64,000 nucleotides of DNA from Pseudofrankia coriaricola (GCF_001854805.1 NZ_MBLO01000009.1:1-64000), one strand, 5' to 3'; positions 9,215-18,261 are shown, counted from the first letter of the stretch. A program made the numbers and translations. The notes: generated by a model not told the origin, from the letters alone.

Positions 9215-9345
9215 TCAGGCCGCGGCGGTGCCGCCGTCCACCAGGTGGACGGTGCCGGTGACGTAGTCCTGGTCCATGACGTAAAAGTGGCCGTGTTCTC
9301 GCCGTCGCCCGCAAGCACCAGCTGGTTCGCGGCACCGGGCCGCGT
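9215..9345 (-). pseudogene. SDR C-terminal remnant, frameshifted
   Basis: On the minus strand the end of a short-chain dehydrogenase is readable: 'AANQLVLAGDGEN' in one frame, then 'HFYVMDQDYVTGTVHLVDGG' in another, then a stop at 9215. A frameshift separates the pieces and no upstream body remains. The last stretch closely matches the remnant at 3766-3828 in DNA ('CCACCAGGTGGACGGTG' is shared) and in orientation. Confidence 0.65.
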
Positions 9346-9750
9346 CGGGCCGGCGCGTGTTGCCCCGCGGCCGGCGGCTCCTGCCGGCCGCGAATGGGCG
9401 GTCAAGCGCCCTGAACGCGCGAGGACCGGGATTCAGCGGACGTGTCCCCGGTCGGCCTTCCCCGGTACACCATCATCGAAAGTTCGCACTTGGAACGTCG
9501 ACAGGCGCGTTCACGGAGGCGGCATCACCCGCCCAGCCCCGGGCCTATGTTCCGGTGACGGCACAACCACCGACAGCAGGTCGCCAGCATCGGCGCGTTG
9601 GACCGGGTGGTCATCGTGGCAAAGGGTTCTCCCCGTGTCAAGCCAAAGGCAGTCACTGCTAGATTGTGTTACACGGATCCGCCACAAACAGAGGCACAAC
9701 CGAGATCAAACGCCACCGGCCGCGACATCTCCATTCGCCCACGTAACCAT

Positions 9751-9766
9751 ACACTTACGTCAGTGT
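9751..9766. promoter_or_regulatory. 16-bp palindrome upstream of NRPS
   Basis: ACACTTACGTCAGTGT matches its reverse complement at 14 of 16 positions, with an ACGT centre and perfect ACACT/AGTGT-type arms. It lies about 160 bp before the synthetase start, in a locally AT-richer patch. The layout resembles a TetR-type operator. No regulator gene is adjacent. Confidence 0.4.
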
Positions 9767-9927
9767 CGACCGGCGATATGGACGGCCGGACGCTTAAGGC
9801 AACCGGACGTAGGCCAATGACCTGACATCGACGCGGTTGGCAGGCGGCAGAGCCTTTCGTGTTAAATCCGAGATGGACCTGAGCACACGGTCATGGCTCT
9901 CATACCGAAGCCCGCCCGGGAGGCGTC

Positions 9928-12663
9928 ATGGCAGCACCGATAGTCCCTGGGCCCATGGACCGGGCTGACGTGTGGAAAGGCCAGGCCACCCGGGCTACGC
10001 CGGTGCCGCCACTGCACCCCGACGACCGGTTCGGCAACCTCGTGGACCGGATCCGCACCGTCGCCGCGGTCTGCCCCGACCTGGTTGCCGTTCGCGACGA
10101 ACACCGCGCCGTCACCTACGCCCAGCTCGTCGCCTGGGCGGACGTCGTCGCCGACCGCGTCCTACGGGAACCCGCCGCGGCCGACCCGGACGCGCCCGTC
10201 GCGGTGCTGCTGCCCCACGACGCGAGCGGGATCGCCGCCGTCCTGGGTGTCATCGCGAGCGGCCGGCCCTGCGTGCCCCTCGACAGGATGTATCCCCCGG
10301 ACCGCCTCGCCCAGGTCGCGGGACTGGCGGGGGCCTCGGTGTGCGTCACCGGGCCGCCTGGCTCCGCCGAGGCGGGCACCGCCGCCGCGCTGACAGGGAT
10401 CGTGGCCACCGTCGACGTCGGTGACAGGCCCGCCGCCGCCTGGTCCTCGGCGCTCGCCGAGCGGGTCGCGTCGAGGGCGCCGCGCCGGGCCGACACCGAT
10501 CCGGCGGTGCTCATCTTCACCTCCGGGTCGACCGGAGTGCCGAAGGGCGTCGTGTGGCACCACCGCGCCCTGCTGGGTCAGCACTACGCCATCCAGGTGA
10601 AGGGCGTGATGCAGCCGGGTCCGGGCGACCGCCTGCCGCTCTTCCTGCCGTATTCCTTCATCTCGGGCATGAACCGGACGGTCGGCCCCCTCGTCTTCGG
10701 CGCCACCATCGAGATGTACGACCCCCGGGTCCGCGGTGTCCGCGACCTGGCCGACTGGCTGCGCGCGATCCGGCCGGCCGGCCTCGTCGCCACCCCGGTA
10801 CTGATCCGGACCGTGTTCGGCTGCCTCGATCCGGACGAGGTGCTCGACAGCCTTCGGTTCGTCATGTCGGTCGGCGAGCCGATCTACGCCCGCGACATCG
10901 AACTGGCCCGCCACCACATACCGACGACCGCGGCGTTCCTGGTCTCCTACGGTGCCTCGGAGCTCGGCACGACGACCTGCGACCCGATCTGGCCGGACGA
11001 GGTCCTCCCCGACGGTGTGATGCCGGCCGGGCGGCCGGTGGTCGACGTCCGGGTCCGGGTGGTCTCGCCGGACGGGGCCGAGATGCCGCTGGGCAAGACA
11101 GGCGAGATCGTCGTGACGGGCCACTTCATCACGGGCAGTTATTGGCGTGCGCCAGAAGCGATTGCGTCGCGCTTCGATGTCGAGCCGGACGGCACGCCGA
11201 CCTACCGCACCGGGGACCTCGGACGCGTCGACGCCGGCGGTCAGCTCACGGTTGTCGGCCGCAACGACGCGGCCGTGAAGATCCGCGGCTACCTCGTCGA
11301 ACCGATCGAGATCGAGTCCGCCCTGCTGGCGAGCCCGGACGTGCTCGAGGCCGTCGTCGTGGCCGACGCCGCCCCGGAACGGACCCGCTTGGTCGCCTAC
11401 GTCGTTCCCGCGGCCGGCGCCCGGGTCTCACCGGCGTCGATCAGGCGCCTGCTACGGGCCAAGCTGCCCTCCTACATGGTGCCGGCCACCGTCATGCTGG
11501 TCGCGGCCCTGCCGAGGACCGACCGCAGCAAGATCGACCGGCTGAAGCTGCCCCCGGCCCCCGCCGGTCCGTGCCCGGGCCAGGACCCGCCCCGCGACCA
11601 GTGGGAGGAGGCCGTCGCCAGCGTGTGGGCCGTCGCCCTGCACCTCGACGACGTCGGCGTCCACGACGACTTCGTCGAGCTCGGCGGCGACTCCCTCATC
11701 GCCGAGGAGCTCCTCGCCAGGGTCGCCGACGAGCTCGGCGTCAGGCTTCCCACCTCGACCGTCGCCGACGCCCCGACCGTCGCCGAGTTCACCACCCGGC
11801 TTCGAAACGCCGGCGCCGACGTCCTACGCCACCCCACCGTCGTCCCACTGCGCACCACCGGCGGCGGCCGGCCGCTGTTCTTCTTCTGCGGCGCCGGCGG
11901 CCTCGCCGTCGGAGTGCTTGGCTTCGCCCGCCACTTCGACGGCGACCGCCCCGTCTACGGCGTCCAGGCCCACGGCCTCGAATACCGCGGCCTCCCCGAC
12001 TGGTCGATCCACACGGCGGCCCGCCGCCACGCCCGCACCCTGCGCCTGGTCCAGCCCGCCGGCCCCTACAACCTCGTGGGCCACTCGTTCGGCGGCCTCG
12101 TCGCCTTCGAGACCGCGAGGCTGCTCACCGAGGCCGGCCACCACGTCGGCCTGCTCGTCCTCATCGACAGCTTTCTGCCCGACATGTCCGCGGGCGTCTT
12201 CGCCGGCGGAGTGCTGCCCTCCCAGCTTCCGGGCGGCCCGACCACGGGTCCGTATCCGGTCTCCGCGCTGGACCAGGTGGACGGGCTGGCCACGGGCGGC
12301 CCGTCGCGTGCCGCGACCATGGCCCGGGTCCTGCTCGGCCGGGCCAGGCAGGCCGCCCAGCTCCCCCTCGCCGGCGTCGTCCAGTTCAAGGGCATGAACC
12401 AGTACGACGTCTTCTACAACCAGTCGCGGCTGCTGACCAGGCTGTACCGGCCCAGGCCATGGAACGGGCGGGCGCTCGTCTACACGGCGGCCGCCTCGCC
12501 GCCGCGGCGCACGGAGGCCTGGCACCCGCTGCTGACCGGCGAGGCGACGTTCCGCACCGTCGGCGGCGACCACGACACCGTGCTGCGCGAGCCCGTCGTG
12601 AGCGAGGTGGCGGCCGACATCCGGGCCGTCCTCGCCGGCCTCGCCACCTCCGACGAGGCGTGA
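9928..12663 (+). CDS. Single-module NRPS-like protein, A-T-TE
   Basis: A 911-residue protein with an adenylation domain, a carrier domain and a thioesterase, and no condensation domain. Adenylation cores are A3 'FTSGSTGVPKG' (about 195-208), A5 'YGASELGTT' (about 340), A7 'YRTGDLGR' (about 426), A8 'KIRGYLVEP' (about 450) and the A10 lysine in 'DRSKIDRL' (about 533). The phosphopantetheine serine is Ser589 in 'LGGDSL'. The thioesterase has Ser720 in 'GHSFGG' and His near 882 in 'GGDHDT'. A-T-TE proteins can release a single activated acid as dimers, esters or lactones, or load it for another enzyme. Substrate specificity was not deduced. The FMN alpha-hydroxy-acid oxidase downstream is a plausible partner. 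Confidence 0.92.
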   Translation: MAAPIVPGPMDRADVWKGQATRATPVPPLHPDDRFGNLVDRIRTVAAVCPDLVAVRDEHRAVTYAQLVAWADVVADRVLREPAAADPDAPVAVLLPHDASGIAAVLGVIASGRPCVPLDRMYPPDRLAQVAGLAGASVCVTGPPGSAEAGTAAALTGIVATVDVGDRPAAAWSSALAERVASRAPRRADTDPAVLIFTSGSTGVPKGVVWHHRALLGQHYAIQVKGVMQPGPGDRLPLFLPYSFISGMNRTVGPLVFGATIEMYDPRVRGVRDLADWLRAIRPAGLVATPVLIRTVFGCLDPDEVLDSLRFVMSVGEPIYARDIELARHHIPTTAAFLVSYGASELGTTTCDPIWPDEVLPDGVMPAGRPVVDVRVRVVSPDGAEMPLGKTGEIVVTGHFITGSYWRAPEAIASRFDVEPDGTPTYRTGDLGRVDAGGQLTVVGRNDAAVKIRGYLVEPIEIESALLASPDVLEAVVVADAAPERTRLVAYVVPAAGARVSPASIRRLLRAKLPSYMVPATVMLVAALPRTDRSKIDRLKLPPAPAGPCPGQDPPRDQWEEAVASVWAVALHLDDVGVHDDFVELGGDSLIAEELLARVADELGVRLPTSTVADAPTVAEFTTRLRNAGADVLRHPTVVPLRTTGGGRPLFFFCGAGGLAVGVLGFARHFDGDRPVYGVQAHGLEYRGLPDWSIHTAARRHARTLRLVQPAGPYNLVGHSFGGLVAFETARLLTEAGHHVGLLVLIDSFLPDMSAGVFAGGVLPSQLPGGPTTGPYPVSALDQVDGLATGGPSRAATMARVLLGRARQAAQLPLAGVVQFKGMNQYDVFYNQSRLLTRLYRPRPWNGRALVYTAAASPPRRTEAWHPLLTGEATFRTVGGDHDTVLREPVVSEVAADIRAVLAGLATSDEA

Positions 12664-13022
12664 CCAGCCGCCAGGGACGCTCCCGGTGTGACGGACAATC
12701 CTGGCGACTGGATGAACGCGATCCCGCGACGTGGGCCCAACCGTCACCTGCTCGGCGCCGGCAGGCCGACCCCCGGACCGCGCCAGACCTACGGACCAGG
12801 CCTCGACCACAGAGCCTGAAACGCAAGCAACAGCGCAGCGCCGCGAAAGGACCCAGGCTCGTGAGGATGGCGCCGGCAGGCCAACCCCCGGACCACGCCA
12901 AACTTACGGACCAGGCCTCGACCACAGAGCCTGAAACGCAAGCCCAGCGCAGCGCCCGCGAACAGCGCGAGGCGCGCACAAGCAACAGCGCAGCGCCAGC
13001 GAAGGGATCAAGGCGAGTGAGG
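12664..13022. other. Leader with duplicated segment
   Basis: The 359-bp stretch before the hydroxy-acid oxidase contains an imperfect tandem duplication of 115-bp period. Each copy holds the same block and ends in a 'CGAAAGG...GTGAGGATG'-like start region. No intact gene lies within it. Confidence 0.7.
12754..13022. repeat. 115-bp imperfect tandem duplication
   Basis: Copy 1 starts at 12754 (GGCGCCGGCAGGCC) and copy 2 at 12869, each followed by ACGGACCAGGCCTCGACCAC and GAGCCTGAAACGCAAG. The block GCAACAGCGCAGCGCC followed by a GTGAGGATG start-like motif also occurs twice, near 12827 and 12984. Only the last ATG (13023) opens the oxidase gene. The first is a decoy start in another context. 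Confidence 0.85.
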
Positions 13023-14201
13023 ATGCAGGACGCAGTCAACGTTGAGGACTTCCGCAGGCTGGCGCGCCGCAGGCTTCCCCGGGCGGTGTTCGACGCCCTG
13101 GAGGGCGGGGCCGGCGACGAGGTCTCCCTGCGGCGCAACCGCACCGCGTTCGACCGCATCGAGTTCCGCCCCCGGCCGCTCGCCGACGTCGCCAAGCGGG
13201 ACCTGTCCACGACCGTGTTCGGCGAGCGGCTGTCGATGCCGATCATGCTGGCGCCCACGGGCGCGAGCCGCCTCGCGCGGTCGGCCGCGGAGATCGCCGT
13301 CGCGCGGGCCGCGGCGCGCGCCGACGTGGTGTACATGCAGAGCACCGTCGCGGCCTTCCCGCTCGAGGACGTCGCCGCGAGCTCGACCGGTTCCCTCTGG
13401 TACCAGCTCTACCTGCCCCCGGACCGCGCCGAGCTCGGGGACCTCCTCCGGCGGATCGCGGCGGCGGGATACCGGGCCCTGGCCATCACCATCGACACGT
13501 CGATCCTGGGCAACCGCGAGCGGGACATACGCAACAGGCTCATGAGCCGGCCGCCGCGACCCAGGATCGTGCTCCAGGGGGCCGGCAAGCCGGCATGGGC
13601 GACCGACTTCCTGCGGGGCAAGGCCGACTACCTGCGCGGCCGGCTCGGTGCCGCCCGCCCCGACGCCCCGTCCCAGCTGAGCCTCGACCAGACCCGGGAA
13701 ACGATCACGGCGGCGTCGGACTGCGTCACCTGGGAGGACGTCGAGCGGATCCGGTCGCTGTGGGACGGCCCGCTGGTCATCAAGGGACTGATGCGCGGGG
13801 ACGAGTGCGACCGGCTCGTCGAGCTGGGCGTCGACGGTGTCGTGGTGTCAAACCACGGCGGACGGCAGCTGGACGGCGTCCCCGCGACCATCGACGTGCT
13901 GCCGGAGGTGGTCGACGCCGCGGCTGGCCGGCTCACGGTCTTCCTCGACGGGGGTATCCGACGCGGCAACGACGCGGCCAAGGCGCTGGCCCTGGGCGCC
14001 GCGGCCGTGTTCGTGGGCCGGCCGTACCTGTACGGCCTGGCGGCGGGCGGCGAGGCTGGCGTCCTCCGGATGATCGAGCTGCTGCGGGAGGAGCTCGACC
14101 GCGCGATGGCGCTGCTCGGCGCCGCGACCGTCGCGGACCTCGACCGCACCCTCGTCTCGGGCGCCCGCATCCCCGGCGCCTTCCCGCCCCCGCAGCGGTA
14201 G
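13023..14201 (+). CDS. FMN-dependent alpha-hydroxy-acid oxidase
   Basis: A 392-residue TIM-barrel enzyme of the lactate/glycolate oxidase and mandelate dehydrogenase family. Visible motifs are the N-terminal 'FDALEGGAGDE', 'MLAPTGASRLA', the Gln-Tyr FMN site 'WYQLYLPPDR', the lysine in 'LVIKGLM' and the catalytic His near residue 278 in 'SNHGGRQLDG', then 'FLDGGIRRG' and 'VFVGRPYLYGL'. It oxidises an (S)-2-hydroxy acid to a 2-keto acid using oxygen or another acceptor. The ATG at 13023 is chosen because the family's N-terminus begins there, although the frame is open far upstream. It may supply or use the acid activated by the synthetase before it. Confidence 0.9.
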   Translation: MQDAVNVEDFRRLARRRLPRAVFDALEGGAGDEVSLRRNRTAFDRIEFRPRPLADVAKRDLSTTVFGERLSMPIMLAPTGASRLARSAAEIAVARAAARADVVYMQSTVAAFPLEDVAASSTGSLWYQLYLPPDRAELGDLLRRIAAAGYRALAITIDTSILGNRERDIRNRLMSRPPRPRIVLQGAGKPAWATDFLRGKADYLRGRLGAARPDAPSQLSLDQTRETITAASDCVTWEDVERIRSLWDGPLVIKGLMRGDECDRLVELGVDGVVVSNHGGRQLDGVPATIDVLPEVVDAAAGRLTVFLDGGIRRGNDAAKALALGAAAVFVGRPYLYGLAAGGEAGVLRMIELLREELDRAMALLGAATVADLDRTLVSGARIPGAFPPPQR

Positions 14202-14240
14202 GTCGGATCTCGGCGGGGAAATCGAGGCCAGAGCCCGAAC

Positions 14241-14277
14241 GGGCGTGCGGCACTGTCCCGGCCAGCCCGGCACGCCC
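14241..14277. terminator. Candidate bidirectional terminator
   Basis: GGGCGTGC (14241-14248) pairs perfectly with GCACGCCC (14270-14277) between two convergent gene ends. There is no T-run, which is usual for actinomycete terminators. Confidence 0.4.
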
Positions 14278-14289
14278 CCTTCCCAGCTG

Positions 14290-15096
14290 TCAGTCCGGCG
14301 GGCTGGTCGCGGTGGCCTTGAAGAAGGTGTAGCTGAAGGTGCCGTCGGGCTCGGTGGTCCGGTGCAGGGCGCGGATACCGGCGGCCCAGGTGGGCGCGTC
14401 GAGCAGCGCCTCGCCGACAGCCTGCTCGCCGACGCCTTCGACCATGGCGGTGAAGGTGCGCCGGGTGAAGCCGTCGACCAGGTGCGGGCGGCTGGCGTCG
14501 GCGTAGACGACCCGCGGCGAGACCGCGACGTCGTGATAGCCCGCCTGGACCAGCAGCGGGTAGAGGCGTCGCCCGATCAGCGCGTCCCCGCCGGCGCGGG
14601 CCTGCAGGTCGACCAGGCAGCCGATCGCCCGGCGCGCCGCCACGCTGTCGGGATGGAAGTAGGCCGAGCCGTGGTCACCCTCGACCACCGTGATCGAGCC
14701 GCCCGGCCGCAGCAGCCCACGCAGCGCCGCGAGCGCCCCGACCGGGTCCACCAGGTGCTCCAGCACGAAGCAGACAAAGACATGGTCGAACGACGCCGCC
14801 GGGAACGGCGCCTCGAAGAGATCGGCCCGCAGGAAGCTCACGTTGGTCAACCCGGCCCGCGCGGCCCGCTCGCGGGCGGCGGCGACCGAGTTCGCCGAGA
14901 TGTCGACGGATGTGACGACGGCGCCCGGGCTGTTCGCCGCGAGGATGACCGTCTGCGCGCCCACTCCGCACCCGGCCTCCAGCACCCGGCTTCCCGCTGG
15001 GTAGCGCGTGTCCGCGTGCAGGAGGTCGGTCAACGTCGTGGCCTGGTCGGCCAACCGGACCTGCTCCTGGTCCGAGTAGCCGTGCACGTACTCCAT
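14290..15096 (-). CDS. SAM-dependent class I methyltransferase
   Basis: A 268-residue methyltransferase with motif I 'VLEAGCGVGAQT' near residues 38-50, motif II 'VTSVDIS', the post-motif 'FDHVFVCFVLEHL' and 'LLRPGGSITVVEGD'. The fold matches ubiquinone/menaquinone-type and small-molecule C/N/O-methyltransferases. The C-terminal half is longer than a bare domain and may form a substrate lid. It is transcribed alone, convergent with the FMN oxidase. The substrate is unknown. Confidence 0.85.
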   Translation of the reverse strand: MEYVHGYSDQEQVRLADQATTLTDLLHADTRYPAGSRVLEAGCGVGAQTVILAANSPGAVVTSVDISANSVAAARERAARAGLTNVSFLRADLFEAPFPAASFDHVFVCFVLEHLVDPVGALAALRGLLRPGGSITVVEGDHGSAYFHPDSVAARRAIGCLVDLQARAGGDALIGRRLYPLLVQAGYHDVAVSPRVVYADASRPHLVDGFTRRTFTAMVEGVGEQAVGEALLDAPTWAAGIRALHRTTEPDGTFSYTFFKATATSPPD

Positions 15097-15317
15097 GACC
15101 GCACGATACGACGCGCCCGGCGGTCGTCATCCGGGGCGCAGCGGCCGGCCCGTTCCACTCCGCCGCAAGGGCCTCGCGCCGTCCCTCCCCGCTGGCGCCG
15201 GGGGCCGGCGGCCCCGCCGGCCAGACCAGTGGCGGGCACCGATTCATCTAGATATCTTTGCTCCGACAGGCGGCGTCAGCGATGGGCTGGCGGGTGGCGG
15301 CGGAGGTGCGGCGGGGC

Positions 15318-16988
15318 ATGACCGACAGCGAGTGGTCCTTACCGGCGGTGCTCGACGTCGTCACCGACGCCGCGCCCGACCGGGAGATGCTGGTCTGGAA
15401 CGACGTCAGGCGCACCTACGCCGAGGTGCGCGACCGCACCCGGCGGCTGGCCGCCTTCTTCCAGAAGCGCGGCCTCGGCGCGCGGCGCGAGCGGTCCGAG
15501 CTGGGACGGTGGGAGTGCGGCCAGAGCCCGGTCGCGGTCCTGCTGTCCAACTGCCCCGAGTATCTCGAGGCGATGATCGGGGCGTACCGCGCGCGGGCCG
15601 TGCCGTTCAACGTCAACCACCACTACAACGCCCGCGAGGTCGCCGCGCTGCTCGACCAGATCGGCGCGGAGGCGGTCGTCTACCACCGCCGGCTCGCCCC
15701 GCTGCTCGCCGCCTCCGGCCTCGGCGGTGGCGCCGGTGATGGCGTGCCGGGTGGCCGGCTGCTCGTCGACGTGGACGACGGCTCGGGGGTCGCGCCGCTG
15801 CCCGGGTCCGTCCCGTTCGAGGCGGCCGTCGCCGCGGCGGCCGACGCCGACCTCGACCGGCTGCCCACCCCGTCGCCCGACGACCTCTACCTCGTCTGCA
15901 CCGGCGGCACCACCGGGCGGCCCAAGGGCGTCCTGTGGCGGCAGGCCGACGTCTATGTCGCAGCGATGGGTGGCTTCGAATCGGCCACCGCCAGCCGGAT
16001 CGGGGCCATCGCCGTGACCGGCCGGGGCGGCGTCTGGTTCGCGGCGCCGCCGTTGATGCACGGCGCCGCGCAGTGGACCGCGTTCGCCGCGCTCGTCCTC
16101 GGCGCGACGCTGGTCCTGCACGACGACAGCGCCCCGTTCGACGCCCGGGCGATCCTCACCGCCGCCGAGCGCGAACGGGTGAGCCTGATGTCGATCGTCG
16201 GCGACGCCTACGCACGCCCGCTCGTCGACGAGCTGCGCGCCCGGCCGTACGACCTGTCCGCGTTCGCGCGCCTGGCCACCGGCGGCGCGACGACCAGCGC
16301 CGCGCTCAAGCACGCGTTGCTGGACCTGCTCCCCCACCTCACCGTCGTCGACGGCTACGGGGCGTCCGAGACCGGCGGGATGGCCTTCGGCAGCTCGACG
16401 AAGGACGCCGAGACCCGTCAGTTCACCCTGTCGGCCGGCGGCGCGGTCCTGTCGGCGGACAGGACCAGTTTCCTCACCCCCCACGAGCCGGACGAGGTTG
16501 GGTGGACAGCCCGGGTCGGCCGGGTCCCGCTCGGCTACCTGGGCGACCCCGCCAGGACCGAGGAGACGTTCCCCGTCATCGACGGCGTCCGCGTCACCGT
16601 CCCCGGCGACCGGGCGCGCTACGAGCCGGACGGCTCGGGCCGGATCGTCATGCTCGGCCGCGACGCGATGGTCATCAACACCGGCGGCGAGAAGGTGTTC
16701 GTCGAGGAGGTGGAGGAGGCGCTGCGCCGCCATCCCGGCATCCTCGACGCCCTGGTCGTCGGCCGGCCGAGCGAGCGGTTCGGCGAGGAGGTGGTCGCGC
16801 TCGTCCAGCCCCGCCCCGGCGTGGTCCTCTCCCCCGGCGAGGTCCGCGAGTACGCCGCCCGCTCCGTCGCACGTTTCAAGGCCCCGCGCGCGGTCCTGCT
16901 CTGCGACCGCATCGGCCGCCACCCCACCGGCAAGGCCGACTACACCTGGGCCCGCCAGGCCGCCCTCGCCGCCGAACCGGCCACCTGA
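15318..16988 (+). CDS. Acyl-CoA synthetase (AMP-binding)
   Basis: A 556-residue adenylate-forming ligase of the FadD group. The AMP-binding loop is at about residues 195-204 ('TGGTTGRPKG'). It is followed by 'DGYGASETGGM', the motif 'MLGRDAMVINTGGEKVFVEE' and the C-terminal 'RHPTGKADY', whose lysine catalyses acyl-AMP formation. An in-frame ATG 60 bases upstream is possible, but 15318 gives the usual family N-terminus. It activates a carboxylic acid with ATP and CoA in the cytosol. Close FadD-type relatives act in sterol or fatty-acid breakdown, but no other pathway genes are adjacent. Confidence 0.88.
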   Translation: MTDSEWSLPAVLDVVTDAAPDREMLVWNDVRRTYAEVRDRTRRLAAFFQKRGLGARRERSELGRWECGQSPVAVLLSNCPEYLEAMIGAYRARAVPFNVNHHYNAREVAALLDQIGAEAVVYHRRLAPLLAASGLGGGAGDGVPGGRLLVDVDDGSGVAPLPGSVPFEAAVAAAADADLDRLPTPSPDDLYLVCTGGTTGRPKGVLWRQADVYVAAMGGFESATASRIGAIAVTGRGGVWFAAPPLMHGAAQWTAFAALVLGATLVLHDDSAPFDARAILTAAERERVSLMSIVGDAYARPLVDELRARPYDLSAFARLATGGATTSAALKHALLDLLPHLTVVDGYGASETGGMAFGSSTKDAETRQFTLSAGGAVLSADRTSFLTPHEPDEVGWTARVGRVPLGYLGDPARTEETFPVIDGVRVTVPGDRARYEPDGSGRIVMLGRDAMVINTGGEKVFVEEVEEALRRHPGILDALVVGRPSERFGEEVVALVQPRPGVVLSPGEVREYAARSVARFKAPRAVLLCDRIGRHPTGKADYTWARQAALAAEPAT

Positions 16989-16995
16989 CCTTCCC

Positions 16996-17010
16996 GCGCT
17001 GTCACAGCGC
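16996..17010. terminator. Short palindrome between convergent genes
   Basis: GCGCTGT-C-ACAGCGC is a perfect 7-bp inverted repeat with a one-base centre between two convergent stops. The loop is too tight for a classic hairpin, so it may be a protein site or a cruciform rather than a terminator. Confidence 0.25.
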
Positions 17011-17050
17011 ACGGCGAGTCAGGGCAGGGCTGCGGATGGCCCGACGGCTC

Positions 17051-17365
17051 CTAGGCGAGAAGCGCGGTCAGCGCCCAGAACACGGGCATGCCGGCGAGGA
17101 TCGCGGCGTAGGGGCGGCCGATGCGCTGGGCAGCCAGGGCCGCGGCGGCGACGGCGGCGAGCGGCGGGAGCAGGCCCGCGAGGTTCGCCTCGACCTGACC
17201 GGCGAGGCTCGTCGCGGCGAGCGCCGCGAACGCGACCGGGACGACGAACGGCTTGGAGCGCTCCAGTACCGCCGGGGTCCCGACCCGGCCGAGGAGGACG
17301 ACCATGCTGATCCGCAGCAGGTAGCTGCCGAGACCGGCGGCCACGATGACAAGCCAGACGATCAT
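17051..17365 (-). CDS. azlD: AzlD-type branched-chain amino acid exporter subunit
   Basis: A 104-residue small membrane protein with about four hydrophobic helices ('MIVWLVIVAAGLGSYLLRIS' at the N-terminus). It is the usual partner of AzlC, whose gene lies immediately upstream with a 4-bp ATGA overlap. The pair exports branched-chain amino acids or analogues across the membrane. Length and order match the family. Confidence 0.88.
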   Translation of the reverse strand: MIVWLVIVAAGLGSYLLRISMVVLLGRVGTPAVLERSKPFVVPVAFAALAATSLAGQVEANLAGLLPPLAAVAAAALAAQRIGRPYAAILAGMPVFWALTALLA

Positions 17366-18204
17366 CGTGCATCCCCTGACCGGGCGCCTGCCGGCGCGGG
17401 AACCGGGTCGGAAACCGGGTCCGAAATGGAGTCAGGAAGCGACTCGGGAACGGCGTCGGAAAGCGGCTCGGGAACGGCGGCAGGAACGGGAACCGGGTCG
17501 GCGTCGCCGGAGGCACGGAGGCCGACCGTGACGCCGACGAGGATCGCGAGCATGATGCCGGTCTGCGCCGGTGCCGGCCGGGCGGCGAGCGCGACGGCCG
17601 CCGCCGCGAGCGCCGCCCAGCCCGCCGCTCGCACGGACAGCCGCGGCACCAGGTCCCCGACGAGGAACAGTGGGACGACGAACTCCAGGTGCAGCCCGGC
17701 CGGTACCCGCGTGCCCACGACCTGCCCCAGGGCGATCGTTGCGAGCCAGCCGGCCCAGAGAACCAGCCCGCCGCCCAGGTAGTAGAGGTGGGCGGGCTGT
17801 CGGTCGTCCGGTGCCGAGCGGCGGTAGCGGTCGAGCCCGACCGCGAGCGACGGCTCGACGATGAGGTAGGCGGCCAGCGCCCGCCACCAGCGCGGTGAGC
17901 CGCGCCAGTACGGGGCCATCGCCGCCGAGTAGAGCACCAGCCGCGCGTTGATCGCGAGCACGGTCACGACGACGACCGCGCCGGCAGCCCCGGCGCCGAG
18001 CAGCGCCAGCGCGGCCACCTGGGCGCTGCCGGCGAAGATGAGCGGCCCGGTGAGCCAGGCCGCGAGCGGCGGGATGCCGGCGCGGGCCGCGCTCACCCCG
18101 ATGACGAATCCGAACGGCCCGATGCCGGCCAGCCACGGCAGCATCGCGCGCGCACCGGCCCCGGCCTCGGCGCGGGCCTCCCTGCCGCACCAGGCGCTGT
18201 TCAC
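17362..18204 (-). CDS. azlC: AzlC-type amino acid permease
   Basis: A 280-residue polytopic membrane protein. The family signature is the N-terminal 'LPWLAGIGPFGFVIGVSAAR' followed by 'TGPLIFAGSAQVAALALLGA', with further helices to about residue 235. The last 45 residues are a hydrophilic tail rich in Pro, Asp, Ser and Val ('SDAVPESLPDSISDPVSDPV'), unusual for the family and built of degenerate short repeats. It forms the exporter with AzlD. A BTAD regulator gene lies just upstream on the same strand. Confidence 0.88.
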   Translation of the reverse strand: MNSAWCGREARAEAGAGARAMLPWLAGIGPFGFVIGVSAARAGIPPLAAWLTGPLIFAGSAQVAALALLGAGAAGAVVVVTVLAINARLVLYSAAMAPYWRGSPRWWRALAAYLIVEPSLAVGLDRYRRSAPDDRQPAHLYYLGGGLVLWAGWLATIALGQVVGTRVPAGLHLEFVVPLFLVGDLVPRLSVRAAGWAALAAAAVALAARPAPAQTGIMLAILVGVTVGLRASGDADPVPVPAAVPEPLSDAVPESLPDSISDPVSDPVPAPAGARSGDAR

Positions 18205-18261
18205 GTTCCCGCCCTTTCCTCGTAGGTTCCGGTCTGGCCGCTCGGTTCCTCGTCGGTCCGC

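Larger units (their letters stand above)
9129..9927. other. Intergenic, SDR scrap and low-GC patch
   Basis: About 800 bp without an intact gene. The left part holds an SDR tail remnant at 9215. The right part (about 9650-9790) is less GC-rich and carries a palindrome at 9751-9766. This is probably the control region for the peptide synthetase at 9928. Confidence 0.6.

Noticed and set aside
10554-13022. A very long plus-strand open frame overlapping the peptide synthetase and running into the oxidase
   Set aside because: Its product is Arg/Pro-rich shadow sequence over the synthetase region. Real family signal starts only at 13023.
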